Of a stretch of DNA of 64,000 nt, positions 28,741 to 36,718 are shown in pieces; the first letter of the stretch is position 1; every line of letters begins with the position of its first letter. A program made the translations under genes and the position numbers. Source of the stretch: Pseudomonas orientalis (lineage in GTDB: Bacteria; Pseudomonadota; Gammaproteobacteria; Pseudomonadales; Pseudomonadaceae); contig NZ_JYLM01000011.1 in NCBI RefSeq assembly GCF_001439815.1, positions 124,001 through 188,000 of the forward strand, in the 5' to 3' direction. A model generated the notes under the pieces. It was not told the origin of the DNA. It saw only the letters and a program-made list of their open reading frames with translations, and did no database searches.

Positions 28741-28764
28741 CCCCCGCCTGCCGGGGGTTCTTTG
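28741..28764 (+). terminator. Rho-independent terminator after the DUF3085 gene
   Basis: Stem CCCCCG at 28741-28746 pairs with CGGGGG ending at 28757, followed by a T-rich tract TTCTTTG. It lies 24 bp after the DUF3085 stop. Confidence 0.75.
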
Positions 28765-28795
28765 CTGTGTGCTCCAGCATCAGCAAGGTTCTTCG

Positions 28796-29038
28796 CTATT
28801 CTTTTGTTGCCAGGAATTTTTCCCCGCCCCCTGTTTCCAGCCAGTCGGCATTGACGCTAAACAGCCTGGCTATCTTATCGAGTTGCGAGTGTGGGATGCC
28901 CCGCGAAAACCAATTGGTCAGCCGCTGGGGACTGATCTTTAAAAACAGTGCGAAATCCATTGGCGCGATCTTGCACTCACTCAACAACACCCGCAGACGC
29001 ACGCCGGAGCATTCCGCGCTGACAGCCCGAAGCGTCAT
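28796..29038 (-). CDS. small Cro/CI-type helix-turn-helix protein
   Basis: An 80-residue protein whose residues 14-70 (RLRVLLSECKIAPMDFALFLKISPQRLTNWFSRGIPHSQLDKIARLFSVNADWL) form a lambda-repressor-like DNA-binding domain. The ending NADWLETGGG is typical of phage and element repressors just after the HTH. No C-terminal peptidase domain is present, so it is either a small stand-alone regulator or a truncated repressor. It fits the remnant mobile-element setting. Confidence 0.75.
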   Translation of the reverse strand: MTLRAVSAECSGVRLRVLLSECKIAPMDFALFLKISPQRLTNWFSRGIPHSQLDKIARLFSVNADWLETGGGEKFLATKE

Positions 29039-29405
29039 TGATCGTCGCTCCGTACACGCGTCTTCCCTTGCTCAAAGACCATTCCTTGCTCCTTGTGTAA
29101 CGCCATATCTTTTTCGCCCCGTTCACAACACGGACTCACTGAGTATAAACACGGCCTCCATCAGGTCCAGTTCCTATGCCGCAAAGCCCAACCCCAACGC
29201 GACAGCCACGCCTGCTGTAGCCGATTTCCTTCAGCCCCAGAACACTCTGCCGTGGGTTCCGTCTCGATTTCTTCCAGGTGATTGTGAGGGCAATTACGCG
29301 CTCCTAGACTCCACCGCCGTGGGGCAAAGCCCTGTCCCCTCGATGATTTCCACAGGCGGCACGTCGCACAATTCCTGCCGCCGCCACTCGCAAGGAGCCA
29401 CACCC
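29039..29405. other. gene-free stretch of the accessory zone
   Basis: No supported gene. The plus-strand frame leading into the downstream lipoprotein stays open here but has no coding character. The promoters of the flanking divergent genes are expected in this stretch. Confidence 0.5.
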
Positions 29406-29705
29406 GTGACCAAAACCTCAACCGCCCTTCTACTGCTTGCAATGACCGGCCTGCTGGCAGGCTGCGCGACGAACCCTAATGTTCTGCAGATACACAAAGT
29501 CACCGCCGAAACGATCGGCCTGGCCTCCACGGATGAGCTGACCATGGGCCCGGTCACCAAGGGCAAGGAAGACTTCCTGGGCGGCGCTGAACTGACATTC
29601 AAAGCCACGACGGCGAAAGGACGCGTGTTCAACTGCTCAACCTTCATGACTCCGGGCATCCTGCTTGAGCCACCGACTTACTCGCGACTGACCTGCACGA
29701 AGTAA
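29406..29705 (+). CDS. small putative lipoprotein
   Basis: A 99-residue protein with a GTG start at 29406 preceded by AAGGAG at optimal distance. The N-terminus (TKTSTALLLLAMTGLLAGC) is a lipoprotein signal with lipobox LAGC. The mature part is short and beta-rich, with two further cysteines (FNCSTFMTPG and RLTCTK). Similar small lipoproteins are common in Pseudomonas, but I know of no function. Confidence 0.8.
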   Translation: MTKTSTALLLLAMTGLLAGCATNPNVLQIHKVTAETIGLASTDELTMGPVTKGKEDFLGGAELTFKATTAKGRVFNCSTFMTPGILLEPPTYSRLTCTK

Positions 29706-29769
29706 ACCCACCATTCGTTGCGGGCAGCGCGCGCACCGGCTATCCACATAGATACAGGCATGAAGCGTT

Positions 29770-30252
29770 TCAATCGCAATCCGCATCTGGCTGATTGAGA
29801 AACACCAGCACGCACAAAATGGCTGCATAGAATTTGAACGCTGCGTTCTGGCCATTCCATTCCTGGGACTGCCACATCAGGAACCACTCACCGCCAATCA
29901 CCATAAAGCCGAAGAACCACACCAACAGGCCCGCGACGGCGCAGGCCTTGGCGCGGTTGAACTGTTGACCATTGCGGTGCCGGGCGCGCCACAACATCAG
30001 CACACCAGCAGCCAACACCATGGCGGTCAGTGCTTCGCCTGCAATGATCAGCCAGTAAGCGCCGTGCCATAGCTGCGGGACGGTGATCGCACGCGACATG
30101 GCAGCGTTGTCGGGGAAGGTGGTGTCCATGCTCAGTACGTGCCGGACGAAGTTGAAATTCGAGGTGTAGTCCGTGAGGTTATTGAATGCTGCCAGTGCGG
30201 CGAAGGCCGCCAACATCGCGACCAGGACCACCTTTGCGTAACGAGTGACCAT
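29770..30252 (-). CDS. DUF2165-family membrane protein
   Basis: A 160-residue protein with four predicted membrane helices (about 5-25, 65-87, 105-125 and 137-155). The segments FNNLTDYTSNFNFVRHVLSMDTTF and MVIGGEWFLMWQS are the pattern of the DUF2165 family of small predicted integral membrane proteins. Function unknown. The ATG at 30250-30252 is chosen because it begins a clean first membrane helix. The frame is open farther upstream but that part is not membrane-like or conserved. Confidence 0.85.
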   Translation of the reverse strand: MVTRYAKVVLVAMLAAFAALAAFNNLTDYTSNFNFVRHVLSMDTTFPDNAAMSRAITVPQLWHGAYWLIIAGEALTAMVLAAGVLMLWRARHRNGQQFNRAKACAVAGLLVWFFGFMVIGGEWFLMWQSQEWNGQNAAFKFYAAILCVLVFLNQPDADCD

Positions 30253-30416
30253 GCTGATTTCCCTGAAAATGCCTGAAAGGCTCAGCACGTTACACCTGCG
30301 TCGGCCCGCAGAATCCGCCAGGTATCTGTTGATGATGTAAGAGTCTGCCGAATCGACTGTGAGCGAACCAGGTGGAGAGCGAGAGCCGGAACGAGGCGCT
30401 CTACTCCAACATAAAA

Positions 30417-30432
30417 AGACGCCAAAGCGTCT
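30417..30432 (-). terminator. hairpin terminator, distal copy behind tRNA-Gly
   Basis: AGACGC and GCGTCT are separated by a CAAA loop. Read on the minus strand, the hairpin is followed by TTTTT. It lies 60 bp beyond the tRNA 3' end and may be a second terminator of the tRNA transcript or the remnant of another RNA gene unit. Confidence 0.55.
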
Positions 30433-30458
30433 ATTCCACAAATCTCAGGCAAAAAAAA

Positions 30459-30476
30459 GCCACTCGATTGAGTGGC
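30459..30476 (-). terminator. Rho-independent terminator of the tRNA-Gly transcript
   Basis: Perfect 7-bp stem GCCACTC / GAGTGGC with loop GATT. On the minus strand it is followed by an uninterrupted run of eight T residues (the A-run 30451-30458). It sits 16 bp after the tRNA 3' end. Confidence 0.88.
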
Positions 30477-30491
30477 TTTTTCTTCAATGCT

Positions 30492-30567
<76 letters not shown>

Positions 30568-30627
30568 TTGGTGATGCGCATTCTATAGAATCCTTGGCAC
30601 CCGTCAAGCCCTTGATTCAAAAAAGTT

Positions 30628-31188
30628 TTATTTCTTTTCAACGGTGGTGCGCAGGTGCGGCCAGGCGGCGCGCAGGTATTGCAGCATGGACCACAGGGTC
30701 AGGCCCGCCGCGACCAGCAGCAACGCGTAGCCGGTGAGGACCCAGAATGAGAAGTCCGACGGGTTGGCCAGCAGGATGACCAGCGCGAGCATTTGCGCGG
30801 CAGTTTTCCATTTGCCCATGTTGGAGACGGCGACGTGGGCGCGGGCGCCGATTTCGGCCATCCACTCGCGCAGGGCCGAGACGACGATCTCGCGGCCGAT
30901 GATGACGGCGGCCGGCAGGGTCAACCACAGGTTGCCGTGCTCCTGCACCAACAGCACCAGGGCCACGGCGACCATGAGTTTGTCGGCCACGGGGTCGAGG
31001 AACGCGCCGAAGGGCGTGCTCTGTTCCAGGCGGCGGGCCAGGTAGCCGTCGAGCCAGTCGGTGGCGGCGGCAAAGGCGAATACCGAACTGGACGCGACGT
31101 AGCTCCATTCATAGGGTAAATAGAACAACAAAATGAAGATCGGGATAAGCAGGACGCGTAGAACGGTGATCAGATTAGGGATATTCAT
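30628..31188 (-). CDS. pgsA: phosphatidylglycerophosphate synthase PgsA
   Basis: Inner-membrane enzyme that transfers the phosphatidyl group of CDP-diacylglycerol to glycerol-3-phosphate, the committed step to phosphatidylglycerol and cardiolipin. The CDP-alcohol phosphotransferase motif DG-x2-AR-x8-G-x3-D-x3-D is present (DGYLARRLEQSTPFGAFLDPVADK) within a protein of about 186 residues with several membrane helices. I start at the ATG 31186-31188 (MNIPNLITVLR…). A GTG six bases upstream is in frame. The gene is last in gacA-uvrC-pgsA. Confidence 0.96.
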   Translation of the reverse strand: MNIPNLITVLRVLLIPIFILLFYLPYEWSYVASSSVFAFAAATDWLDGYLARRLEQSTPFGAFLDPVADKLMVAVALVLLVQEHGNLWLTLPAAVIIGREIVVSALREWMAEIGARAHVAVSNMGKWKTAAQMLALVILLANPSDFSFWVLTGYALLLVAAGLTLWSMLQYLRAAWPHLRTTVEKK

Positions 31189-31220
31189 CGGCACAACTGG
31201 CTACGAGGTGAGAAGGCATT

Positions 31221-33044
31221 CTATTCGCTGTGCAGATTGGCATAAATCAATTCAGCGAGCTTTTTACTGATACCGGGTGCTTTGGCTATTTCGTCAATGC
31301 TGGCACGGGAGAGCTCCTGCAAGCCACCAAAATGTTTAAGCAAGTCGCGACGCCGGGTCGGGCCTACACCTGCGACCCCTTCCAGGGTTGAGGTCCGACG
31401 TGTTTTGCCGCGGCGCGCACGGTGACCGGTGATGGCGAAACGGTGGGCTTCATCGCGGATCTGTTGAATCAGGTGCAGGGCCGGGGAGTCGCCCTTCAAA
31501 GTGAACTCATGGGCGGCATCATTCAAGTACAACGTCTCGAAACCGGCCTTGCGCGTGGTGCCCTTGGCCACGCCAAGCAGGATCAGGTCGGGCACGGCCA
31601 GTTCGTTGAGGACGTCGCGGGCCATGGATAACTGGCCCTTGCCGCCGTCCACCAAGAGGATATCGGGCAACTTGCCCTCCCCGTCCTTCAACTTGCTGAA
31701 ACGCCGCGTGAGGGCCTGGTGCATGGCGGCGTAGTCATCGCCGGCGGTGACGCCTTCGATGTTGTAGCGCCGGTAGTCGGCCTTGATCGGGCCTTCGGGA
31801 CCGAACACCACGCAGGAGGCCACGGTGGCCTCGCCGCTGGAGTGACTGATGTCGTAGCATTCCAGGCGCTGCGGTGGCTCGTCCAGATTGAGCACCTCGG
31901 CCAGGGCCTCAAAGCGTGCGGCAACGTGCTGTCGATTGGCCAGACGTGCGCCCAGGGCCTGTTCGGCGTTGGTCACGGCCAGTTGCTGCCAGCGGGCGCG
32001 GGTGCCGCGAACGCGGTGGCTGATGTCCAGTTCGCGACCGCGCAGTTCGTGGATCGCCTCGATCAGGGTCGGGAAATCTTCGTGGACCACGTTGACGATA
32101 AGCTCCGAAGGCAGGTCGCGCTCGGGGCTGCTTACATAGTACTGGCCGAGGAACGCCGCCATGACCTCGGAGACGTCTTCGTCGATCCCGGTCTGCGGGA
32201 AAAAATTCTTGCTGCCCAGCACTCGCCCGCCACGCACGCTGATCAGGTGCACACAGGCACCTCCCGGATTCACGAACGCGGCGATCACGTCGACATCGCC
32301 GGTGCCACCTTCCATGCTTTGCTGATCCTGGACGCGGCGCAACAAGGAGATCTGGTCGCGCAGTTCGGCGGCCTTCTCGAAATCCAGGGTACTGGCGGCC
32401 AGCTCCATGGCCCCGGACAGCTCATCGGTGAGCGCGTTACTGCGTCCTTCGAGGAACATCACCGAGTGACGCACATCCTCGGCGTACTCGGCGGGCTCAA
32501 CCAGGCCCACGCAGGGCCCCTTGCAACGCTTGATCTGGTATTGCAGGCATGGCCGTGTACGGTTTTTGTAGAAGCTGTCTTCGCATTGGCGCACAAAGAA
32601 CGTTTTCTGCAGCAGGCTCAGGCTCTCACGAATGGCACCCGCGCTGGGATAAGGCCCGAAATACTTGCCCTTCTGCTTCTTCGCCCCACGGTGAATGCTC
32701 AGCCGTGGGAATTCGCCGTCCGACAGGAACACGTAGGGATAGGATTTATCGTCGCGCAGCAGGATGTTATACGGAGGCCGCCATTCCTTGATCAATGTCT
32801 GCTCAAGCAGCAGCGCTTCGGTTTCATTGGCGGTGATGGTGGTTTCGACCTGGGCGATCCGCGAAACCAGGGCAGCGGTTTTCGGCGCAAGACCGGTCTT
32901 GCGAAAGTAACTCGCCAGACGGTTTTTCAGGTTCTTGGCCTTGCCCACGTACAGCAGGCGCGCCTCGCTGTCGAACATGCGGTATACGCCAGGGCGGCCG
33001 CTGCAAGTCGAGAGGAAGGCACTTGGATCAAACGGTGTGGTCAT
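31221..33044 (-). CDS. uvrC: excinuclease ABC subunit C
   Basis: Nuclease subunit of nucleotide-excision repair that makes the two incisions around a lesion bound by UvrB. The 607 residues match the normal family length. They show the GIY-YIG domain at the N-terminus (GVYRMFDSEARLLYVGKAKNLKNR), a UvrB-binding UVR region (about 200-240), the RNase H-like endonuclease domain with LLVDGGKGQL, and C-terminal helix-hairpin-helix motifs (GVGPTRRRDLL…). The start lies 1 bp after the gacA stop. Confidence 0.98.
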   Translation of the reverse strand: MTTPFDPSAFLSTCSGRPGVYRMFDSEARLLYVGKAKNLKNRLASYFRKTGLAPKTAALVSRIAQVETTITANETEALLLEQTLIKEWRPPYNILLRDDKSYPYVFLSDGEFPRLSIHRGAKKQKGKYFGPYPSAGAIRESLSLLQKTFFVRQCEDSFYKNRTRPCLQYQIKRCKGPCVGLVEPAEYAEDVRHSVMFLEGRSNALTDELSGAMELAASTLDFEKAAELRDQISLLRRVQDQQSMEGGTGDVDVIAAFVNPGGACVHLISVRGGRVLGSKNFFPQTGIDEDVSEVMAAFLGQYYVSSPERDLPSELIVNVVHEDFPTLIEAIHELRGRELDISHRVRGTRARWQQLAVTNAEQALGARLANRQHVAARFEALAEVLNLDEPPQRLECYDISHSSGEATVASCVVFGPEGPIKADYRRYNIEGVTAGDDYAAMHQALTRRFSKLKDGEGKLPDILLVDGGKGQLSMARDVLNELAVPDLILLGVAKGTTRKAGFETLYLNDAAHEFTLKGDSPALHLIQQIRDEAHRFAITGHRARRGKTRRTSTLEGVAGVGPTRRRDLLKHFGGLQELSRASIDEIAKAPGISKKLAELIYANLHSE

Positions 33045-33045
33045 G

Positions 33046-33687
33046 TCAGGCGCTGGCGTCCACCATGCCGTGACGCACCGCGAGCAGGGTCAACTCAACA
33101 TCACTGCTGATGGCGAGTTTCTCGAAGATGCGATAGCGGTAGGTGTTCACGGTCTTGGGCGACAGGCACAGTTTGTCGGAAATCGACTGCACCTTCTGGC
33201 AACCGACGATCATCAAGGCGATCTGGATTTCCCGCTCCGATAGTGCGTCGAACGGTGAGTCGCTGGTGGGCTGGAAAGATTTGATAGCCAACTGCTGGGC
33301 AATCTGCGGGCTGATGTAGCGCTGCCCCGCAAATACCAGGCGAATGGCTTGTACCATCTCCGCGAGGCCGGCGCCTTTGGTGAGGTAACCGGCGGCCCCC
33401 GCCTGCAAGAGACGTGTAGGGAACGGGTCTTCCTCGCACACGGTCACCACCACAACCTTGATATCCGGATGGCTGCGCAATAATTTGGTGGTGGCGCCCA
33501 GACCACCGATACCCGGCATCTTGACGTCCATCAGCACCACATCGGGTTTCAACTCCCGGGCCTTGATCAGAGACTCCTCCCCCGACTCGGCCTGGCCGAC
33601 TACTTGCAGGCCATCGATGTCAGCCAGCATTCGTGTAATGCCTGTACGAACGAGATCATGGTCATCGACTACTAGCACCCTAATCAA
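33046..33687 (-). CDS. gacA: global response regulator GacA (UvrY)
   Basis: LuxR/FixJ-type response regulator of the GacS/GacA system, which activates small regulatory RNAs of the Rsm pathway and so controls secondary metabolites, biofilm formation and often T6SS. The 213-residue protein has the receiver domain with acidic pair (VVDDHD), phospho-acceptor Asp in VVLMDVKMPG and Lys in the TKGAG segment, and a C-terminal LuxR HTH (LSEREIQIALMIVGCQKVQSISDKLCLSPKTVNTY). Its position directly before uvrC and pgsA is the conserved gammaproteobacterial arrangement. Confidence 0.97.
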   Translation of the reverse strand: MIRVLVVDDHDLVRTGITRMLADIDGLQVVGQAESGEESLIKARELKPDVVLMDVKMPGIGGLGATTKLLRSHPDIKVVVVTVCEEDPFPTRLLQAGAAGYLTKGAGLAEMVQAIRLVFAGQRYISPQIAQQLAIKSFQPTSDSPFDALSEREIQIALMIVGCQKVQSISDKLCLSPKTVNTYRYRIFEKLAISSDVELTLLAVRHGMVDASA

Positions 33688-33839
33688 GCAGACACCTCGC
33701 GATATGGTCTTTATAGGTTGCTGAACACCTTAGCAAAAAACCAGGGCGCAGACCTAGCCGCAGGCGTCATATATATGGAGTTTGACCGCTCGGCACGCGT
33801 CCACCAGGCGGTGGACGGCCGGATTTGCTGGGCAAAAGG

Positions 33840-34205
33840 TCAGGAATCCTGCGGATGCGGCTTGGTTTTTCCATTGCGAGAAAGAGAATGCTCGGCCAGG
33901 GTCGACGTCAGGCGGCGGATTGCATCCTGGTCTTCCTTGAACATCGCCCGATAATCGACCAGTACTTTCTCTTCAAGCTGGCTCAGATTTTCCAGTTGAA
34001 TCGGTGTGGCAGTCCCGGTCAACACGTACAGGATATCCACGCCTCTCTCGGCCACACGAGACAAATAATCGGCTTTGGGCGCACGCCCACCGCTTTCGTA
34101 TTTGCCTTGCGCGTTGGCTTCAACGCCTCCAATTTCACCAAAAACTTTTTGCGACAGGCCAAGTCGCTCTCTTTCTTGCCTTAAACGCGAACCGATTCCA
34201 CTCAT
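33840..34205 (-). CDS. CI-like helix-turn-helix regulator
   Basis: A 121-residue protein. Residues 1-65 (MSGIGSRLRQERERLGLSQKVFGEIGGVEANAQGKYE…) form an XRE-type HTH, and the C-terminal third is a charged helix without a peptidase domain. I use the ATG at 34203-34205; the longer open frame upstream enters the intergenic operator region. It is divergent from a Cro-like gene, the arrangement of phage-derived switches. Its targets are unknown. Confidence 0.85.
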   Translation of the reverse strand: MSGIGSRLRQERERLGLSQKVFGEIGGVEANAQGKYESGGRAPKADYLSRVAERGVDILYVLTGTATPIQLENLSQLEEKVLVDYRAMFKEDQDAIRRLTSTLAEHSLSRNGKTKPHPQDS

Positions 34206-34287
34206 TTGGATGTATGATCCTATTTGGCACACCCCAAGAGGTGACACTCTCATCTCTTCGTTAAACGAACTTGAACGGTTTTGAACT
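34206..34287. promoter_or_regulatory. divergent operator/promoter between CI-like and Cro-like genes
   Basis: 82-bp spacer between the two divergent regulators. Repeated short elements (GAAC…TTGAAC…TTGAAC at about 34267-34285) lie just before the plus-strand start and could be operator half-sites. No Shine-Dalgarno is visible before 34288. Confidence 0.4.
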
Positions 34288-34527
34288 ATGCCCGGAATCC
34301 GTACTGCTGCACAAGCCAAGGCCTGGCTGGAACATCAAGGAAAGTCAGTCCAGGCGTTCGCGCGTGAACACGGCGTCGATCCGGCCACCACCTATCAAGT
34401 GCTCGCTGGGCGCAAAAAGGGACGGCGTGGGGAGGCCCATAAGGTAGCGGTCCTTTTGGGCATGAAAGAGGGGATTATCCTTGCTGACACTGACGGCCAG
34501 AACAATGATCAGGAAGTCGGCTCCTGA
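34288..34527 (+). CDS. Cro-like DNA-binding protein
   Basis: A 79-residue protein, MPGIRTAAQAKAWLEHQGKSVQAFAREHGVDPATTYQVLAGRKKGRRGEAH…, with a predicted helix-turn-helix (SVQAFAREHGVDPATTYQVL). Proteins of this kind occur in phages and, as domesticated copies, in Pseudomonas chromosomes. The divergent CI-like gene is its natural counterpart. Whether this pair still controls anything other than itself cannot be seen. Confidence 0.8.
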   Translation: MPGIRTAAQAKAWLEHQGKSVQAFAREHGVDPATTYQVLAGRKKGRRGEAHKVAVLLGMKEGIILADTDGQNNDQEVGS

Positions 34528-34562
34528 CCCAGTATGCGCTTATCAGGATCCCGCGCAGGTTT

Positions 34563-34994
34563 TTAGCTTGAGCGACAGACGCGCTCCATTCGCCAGAAGC
34601 TGTCTTCTTCACCGACAACGCTGAATCCCATGCGCTCATAGAGCGTTTTGGCCGGATTGGTCTTGAATACGGTCAAACGCAACAGCCCCAGCGTCCGCGC
34701 CTTCAACGCCATCTGTTGCAGCACCCAGCTACCGGCGCCGAGCCCACGGTGCCGCTCGAGCATATGCAGTTCGCGGATATAGAGCGCTTTGCTGTCACGA
34801 CTCAGGCTGATAAACCCCAGCACGCTTTCATCCTGGCAAATCATCCAGTTTTCCCGACCGGCCCAGGCTGTATCGAAGCCATCGTTGGACCACAGCAACT
34901 GGTTTTGCACGTAATAATGGCTCATCGCCTGATGCGTCAGAGTGCGTGCAAAGGACAAGTCCTGATCTGTTGCAGCGCGCAAATGGAAAGTCAT
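34563..34994 (-). CDS. GNAT-family N-acetyltransferase
   Basis: A 143-residue acetyl-CoA-dependent acyltransferase of unknown substrate. The GNAT fold is seen in LYIRELHMLERHRGLGAGSWVLQQM (motif A, acetyl-CoA pyrophosphate binding by RGLGAG) and in the C-terminal KTNPAKTLYERMGFSVVGEE. It is a single-gene unit, divergent from the aromatic leader region. Confidence 0.88.
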   Translation of the reverse strand: MTFHLRAATDQDLSFARTLTHQAMSHYYVQNQLLWSNDGFDTAWAGRENWMICQDESVLGFISLSRDSKALYIRELHMLERHRGLGAGSWVLQQMALKARTLGLLRLTVFKTNPAKTLYERMGFSVVGEEDSFWRMERVCRSS

Positions 34995-35180
34995 TTACGA
35001 AGCGCCCCCAGCGCACCAAGGGTCAAGGCAGTCATGGTCGGTTCCCGGCACTCAATGTAGAGAGCTTCAGCATATCGGTACTCGCCACATAGCCGTAAGC
35101 CCCCCTGCTCCATTGAAATTACTGATTGAATCCATCCGCGCAGCTCTAGTAAGCTGCCCACCATCATTTGGAGACTTACC

Positions 35181-35315
35181 ATGTTGCCACTCATCCACAC
35201 TGAGGTTTGCCCTGTCGCCAGCGCCTTGCGCTCGGTGTCGGCTACCCGTGTGAAGGGTTCGAGCGCACTGGTCAGCTTTTATTTTGGGTATTGGTTTAGC
35301 CACTGGCGCGCCTGA
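35181..35315 (+). CDS. aromatic-rich leader peptide 1 of the DAHP synthase gene
   Basis: A 44-codon frame with ATG 35181, Shine-Dalgarno GGAG eight bases upstream and a TGA at 35313. Its C-terminal part SFYFGYWFSHWRA packs seven aromatic residues (two Tyr, three Phe, two Trp) into 13 codons. A strong intrinsic terminator begins 52 bp after the stop. This is the layout of a translation-coupled transcription attenuator: ribosome stalling at scarce aromatic tRNAs would prevent terminator formation. Confidence 0.7.
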   Translation: MLPLIHTEVCPVASALRSVSATRVKGSSALVSFYFGYWFSHWRA

Positions 35316-35367
35316 TACCTGAAATCGGCGCCCACTACTCAAGGGGTCGCCTGCCAGAGAAATCTAA

Positions 35368-35404
35368 CCCCCGGTCGGCTTCCCGATCGGGGGTTTTGTT
35401 TTTT
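35368..35404 (+). terminator. intrinsic terminator/attenuator upstream of DAHP synthase
   Basis: An 11-bp stem, CCCCCGGTCGG (35368-35378) with CCGATCGGGGG (35383-35393) and loop CTTC, followed by TTTTGTTTTTT. It lies after the first aromatic leader and before the second, 250 bp ahead of the biosynthetic gene, so it can act as an attenuator. Confidence 0.88.
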
Positions 35405-35453
35405 CAGGCCCTGATAATTTTGTTCGATCAAACACACTTGAAGGAATCACCAC

Positions 35454-35606
35454 ATGAACTACGCCACTTATTACCGCTACGACACTTGCGCTGCATGGCG
35501 ATTTAGCCAGCTCCGTTCGGGACAGCCTGCCGCCTCCGATCGGTCACCTCTTGGTGGCAAGCCAACACACGTAGCCAATCCGGCCAATTGTCGAACACCC
35601 CAGTAG
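35454..35606 (+). CDS. tyrosine-rich leader peptide 2 of the DAHP synthase gene
   Basis: A 50-codon frame with ATG 35454, Shine-Dalgarno AAGGA at good distance and a TAG at 35604. Its start MNYATYYRYDTCAAWRF has four Tyr, one Trp and one Phe in the first 17 codons. The rest is unremarkable. It ends 47 bp before the DAHP synthase ATG. It could be a second attenuation step responding to tyrosine, or act by translational coupling. Confidence 0.6.
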   Translation: MNYATYYRYDTCAAWRFSQLRSGQPAASDRSPLGGKPTHVANPANCRTPQ

Positions 35607-35653
35607 GCCAGGCGTGCGGGATTTGCCCGCCGCCTGCCCAGGAAACCTTGAAT

Positions 35654-36718
35654 ATGAACGCCTCTGTCGCCGCTTTACCCGTCTGCACCCTGAACAGCGC
35701 CAATGAAGCCCTGACCCAGCGCCTGCCCAGTGCCCATGAGCTCAAGCATCAACTGCCCCTCAGTCCGTTCCTCAATGAACAGGTGCATGCCCATCGCCAA
35801 GCCGTGCGCGCCATCCTCAATGGTCAGGATTCACGCCTGCTGGTGATTGTCGGCCCGTGCTCGATACACGACCCGCAATCGGCCATGGAATACGCGCGCA
35901 ACCTGAAGAAGCTCGCGCTTGAAGTCAGCGACCAGATGCTGCTGGTCATCCGCGCCTACGTCGAAAAACCCCGCACCACCATTGGCTGGAAAGGCCTGGC
36001 TTACGACCCGCACCTCGACGGCAGCGATGACATGGCCGCAGGCCTGACCCTGTCGCGGGAGCTGATGCGTGAAATGCTGCGCCTGGGCTTGCCGGTCGCC
36101 ACCGAGCTGTTGCAACCCATGGCCGCCGGCTACTTCGATGACCTGCTCAGTTGGGTCGCGATTGGCGCGCGCACCACCGAATCGCAGATCCACCGCGAAA
36201 TGGCCAGCGGCCTGGGCATGCCCGTGGGCTTCAAAAACGGGACTGACGGTGGCGTTGCGATTGCCTGTGACGCGATGCGCTCGGCCTCGCACCCGCACCG
36301 CCACTTCGGCGTCGACAGCCAGGGGCACCCGGCGATCATCCAGACGCCGGGCAACCCGGACACCCACCTGGTGTTGCGCGGCGGTCATCGTGGGCCAAAC
36401 TACGATGCCCAGAGTGTGTCCCAAGTGAAGAACGACCTGGCCAGGTCCAAGGTCGCGGCACGGATCATGGTCGATTGCAGCCATGCCAACAGCGGTAAGG
36501 ACCCGCTGCGCCAGCCGGCGGTGTTCAACGAGGTACTGGAGCAGCGCTTGCAGGGCGACACGTCGTTGATCGGCATGATGCTCGAAAGCCACCTGTTCGA
36601 AGGGTGCCAGCCTCTGAGCCCGTCAATGAAATACGGCGTGTCGGTGACCGATGGCTGCCTGGGCTGGGCGGGCACCGAGCAGTTGCTGCGCAGCGCCGCC
36701 GAGCGCCTTCGCGACTAG
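35654..36718 (+). CDS. 3-deoxy-7-phosphoheptulonate (DAHP) synthase, class I
   Basis: Condenses phosphoenolpyruvate and erythrose-4-phosphate, the first step of the shikimate pathway to Phe, Tyr and Trp. The 354-residue class I-alpha enzyme has LVIVGPCSIHDPQSA, RAYVEKPRTTIGWKGL, GFKNGTDGG and DCSHANSGKD motifs (metal and PEP ligands). I choose the ATG 35654 rather than an in-frame start at 35588, which lies inside the second leader. Two aromatic leader peptides and a terminator precede it, so expression is likely attenuated by aromatic amino-acid supply. I cannot tell AroF from AroG by eye. The stop overlaps the convergent downstream gene. Confidence 0.93.
   Translation: MNASVAALPVCTLNSANEALTQRLPSAHELKHQLPLSPFLNEQVHAHRQAVRAILNGQDSRLLVIVGPCSIHDPQSAMEYARNLKKLALEVSDQMLLVIRAYVEKPRTTIGWKGLAYDPHLDGSDDMAAGLTLSRELMREMLRLGLPVATELLQPMAAGYFDDLLSWVAIGARTTESQIHREMASGLGMPVGFKNGTDGGVAIACDAMRSASHPHRHFGVDSQGHPAIIQTPGNPDTHLVLRGGHRGPNYDAQSVSQVKNDLARSKVAARIMVDCSHANSGKDPLRQPAVFNEVLEQRLQGDTSLIGMMLESHLFEGCQPLSPSMKYGVSVTDGCLGWAGTEQLLRSAAERLRD

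Noticed and set aside
30330..30450. A second tRNA gene (Cys or Leu) after tRNA-Gly, as in other pseudomonads
   Set aside because: The segment has a tRNA-operon-like terminator at 30417-30432 but cannot be folded into a cloverleaf.
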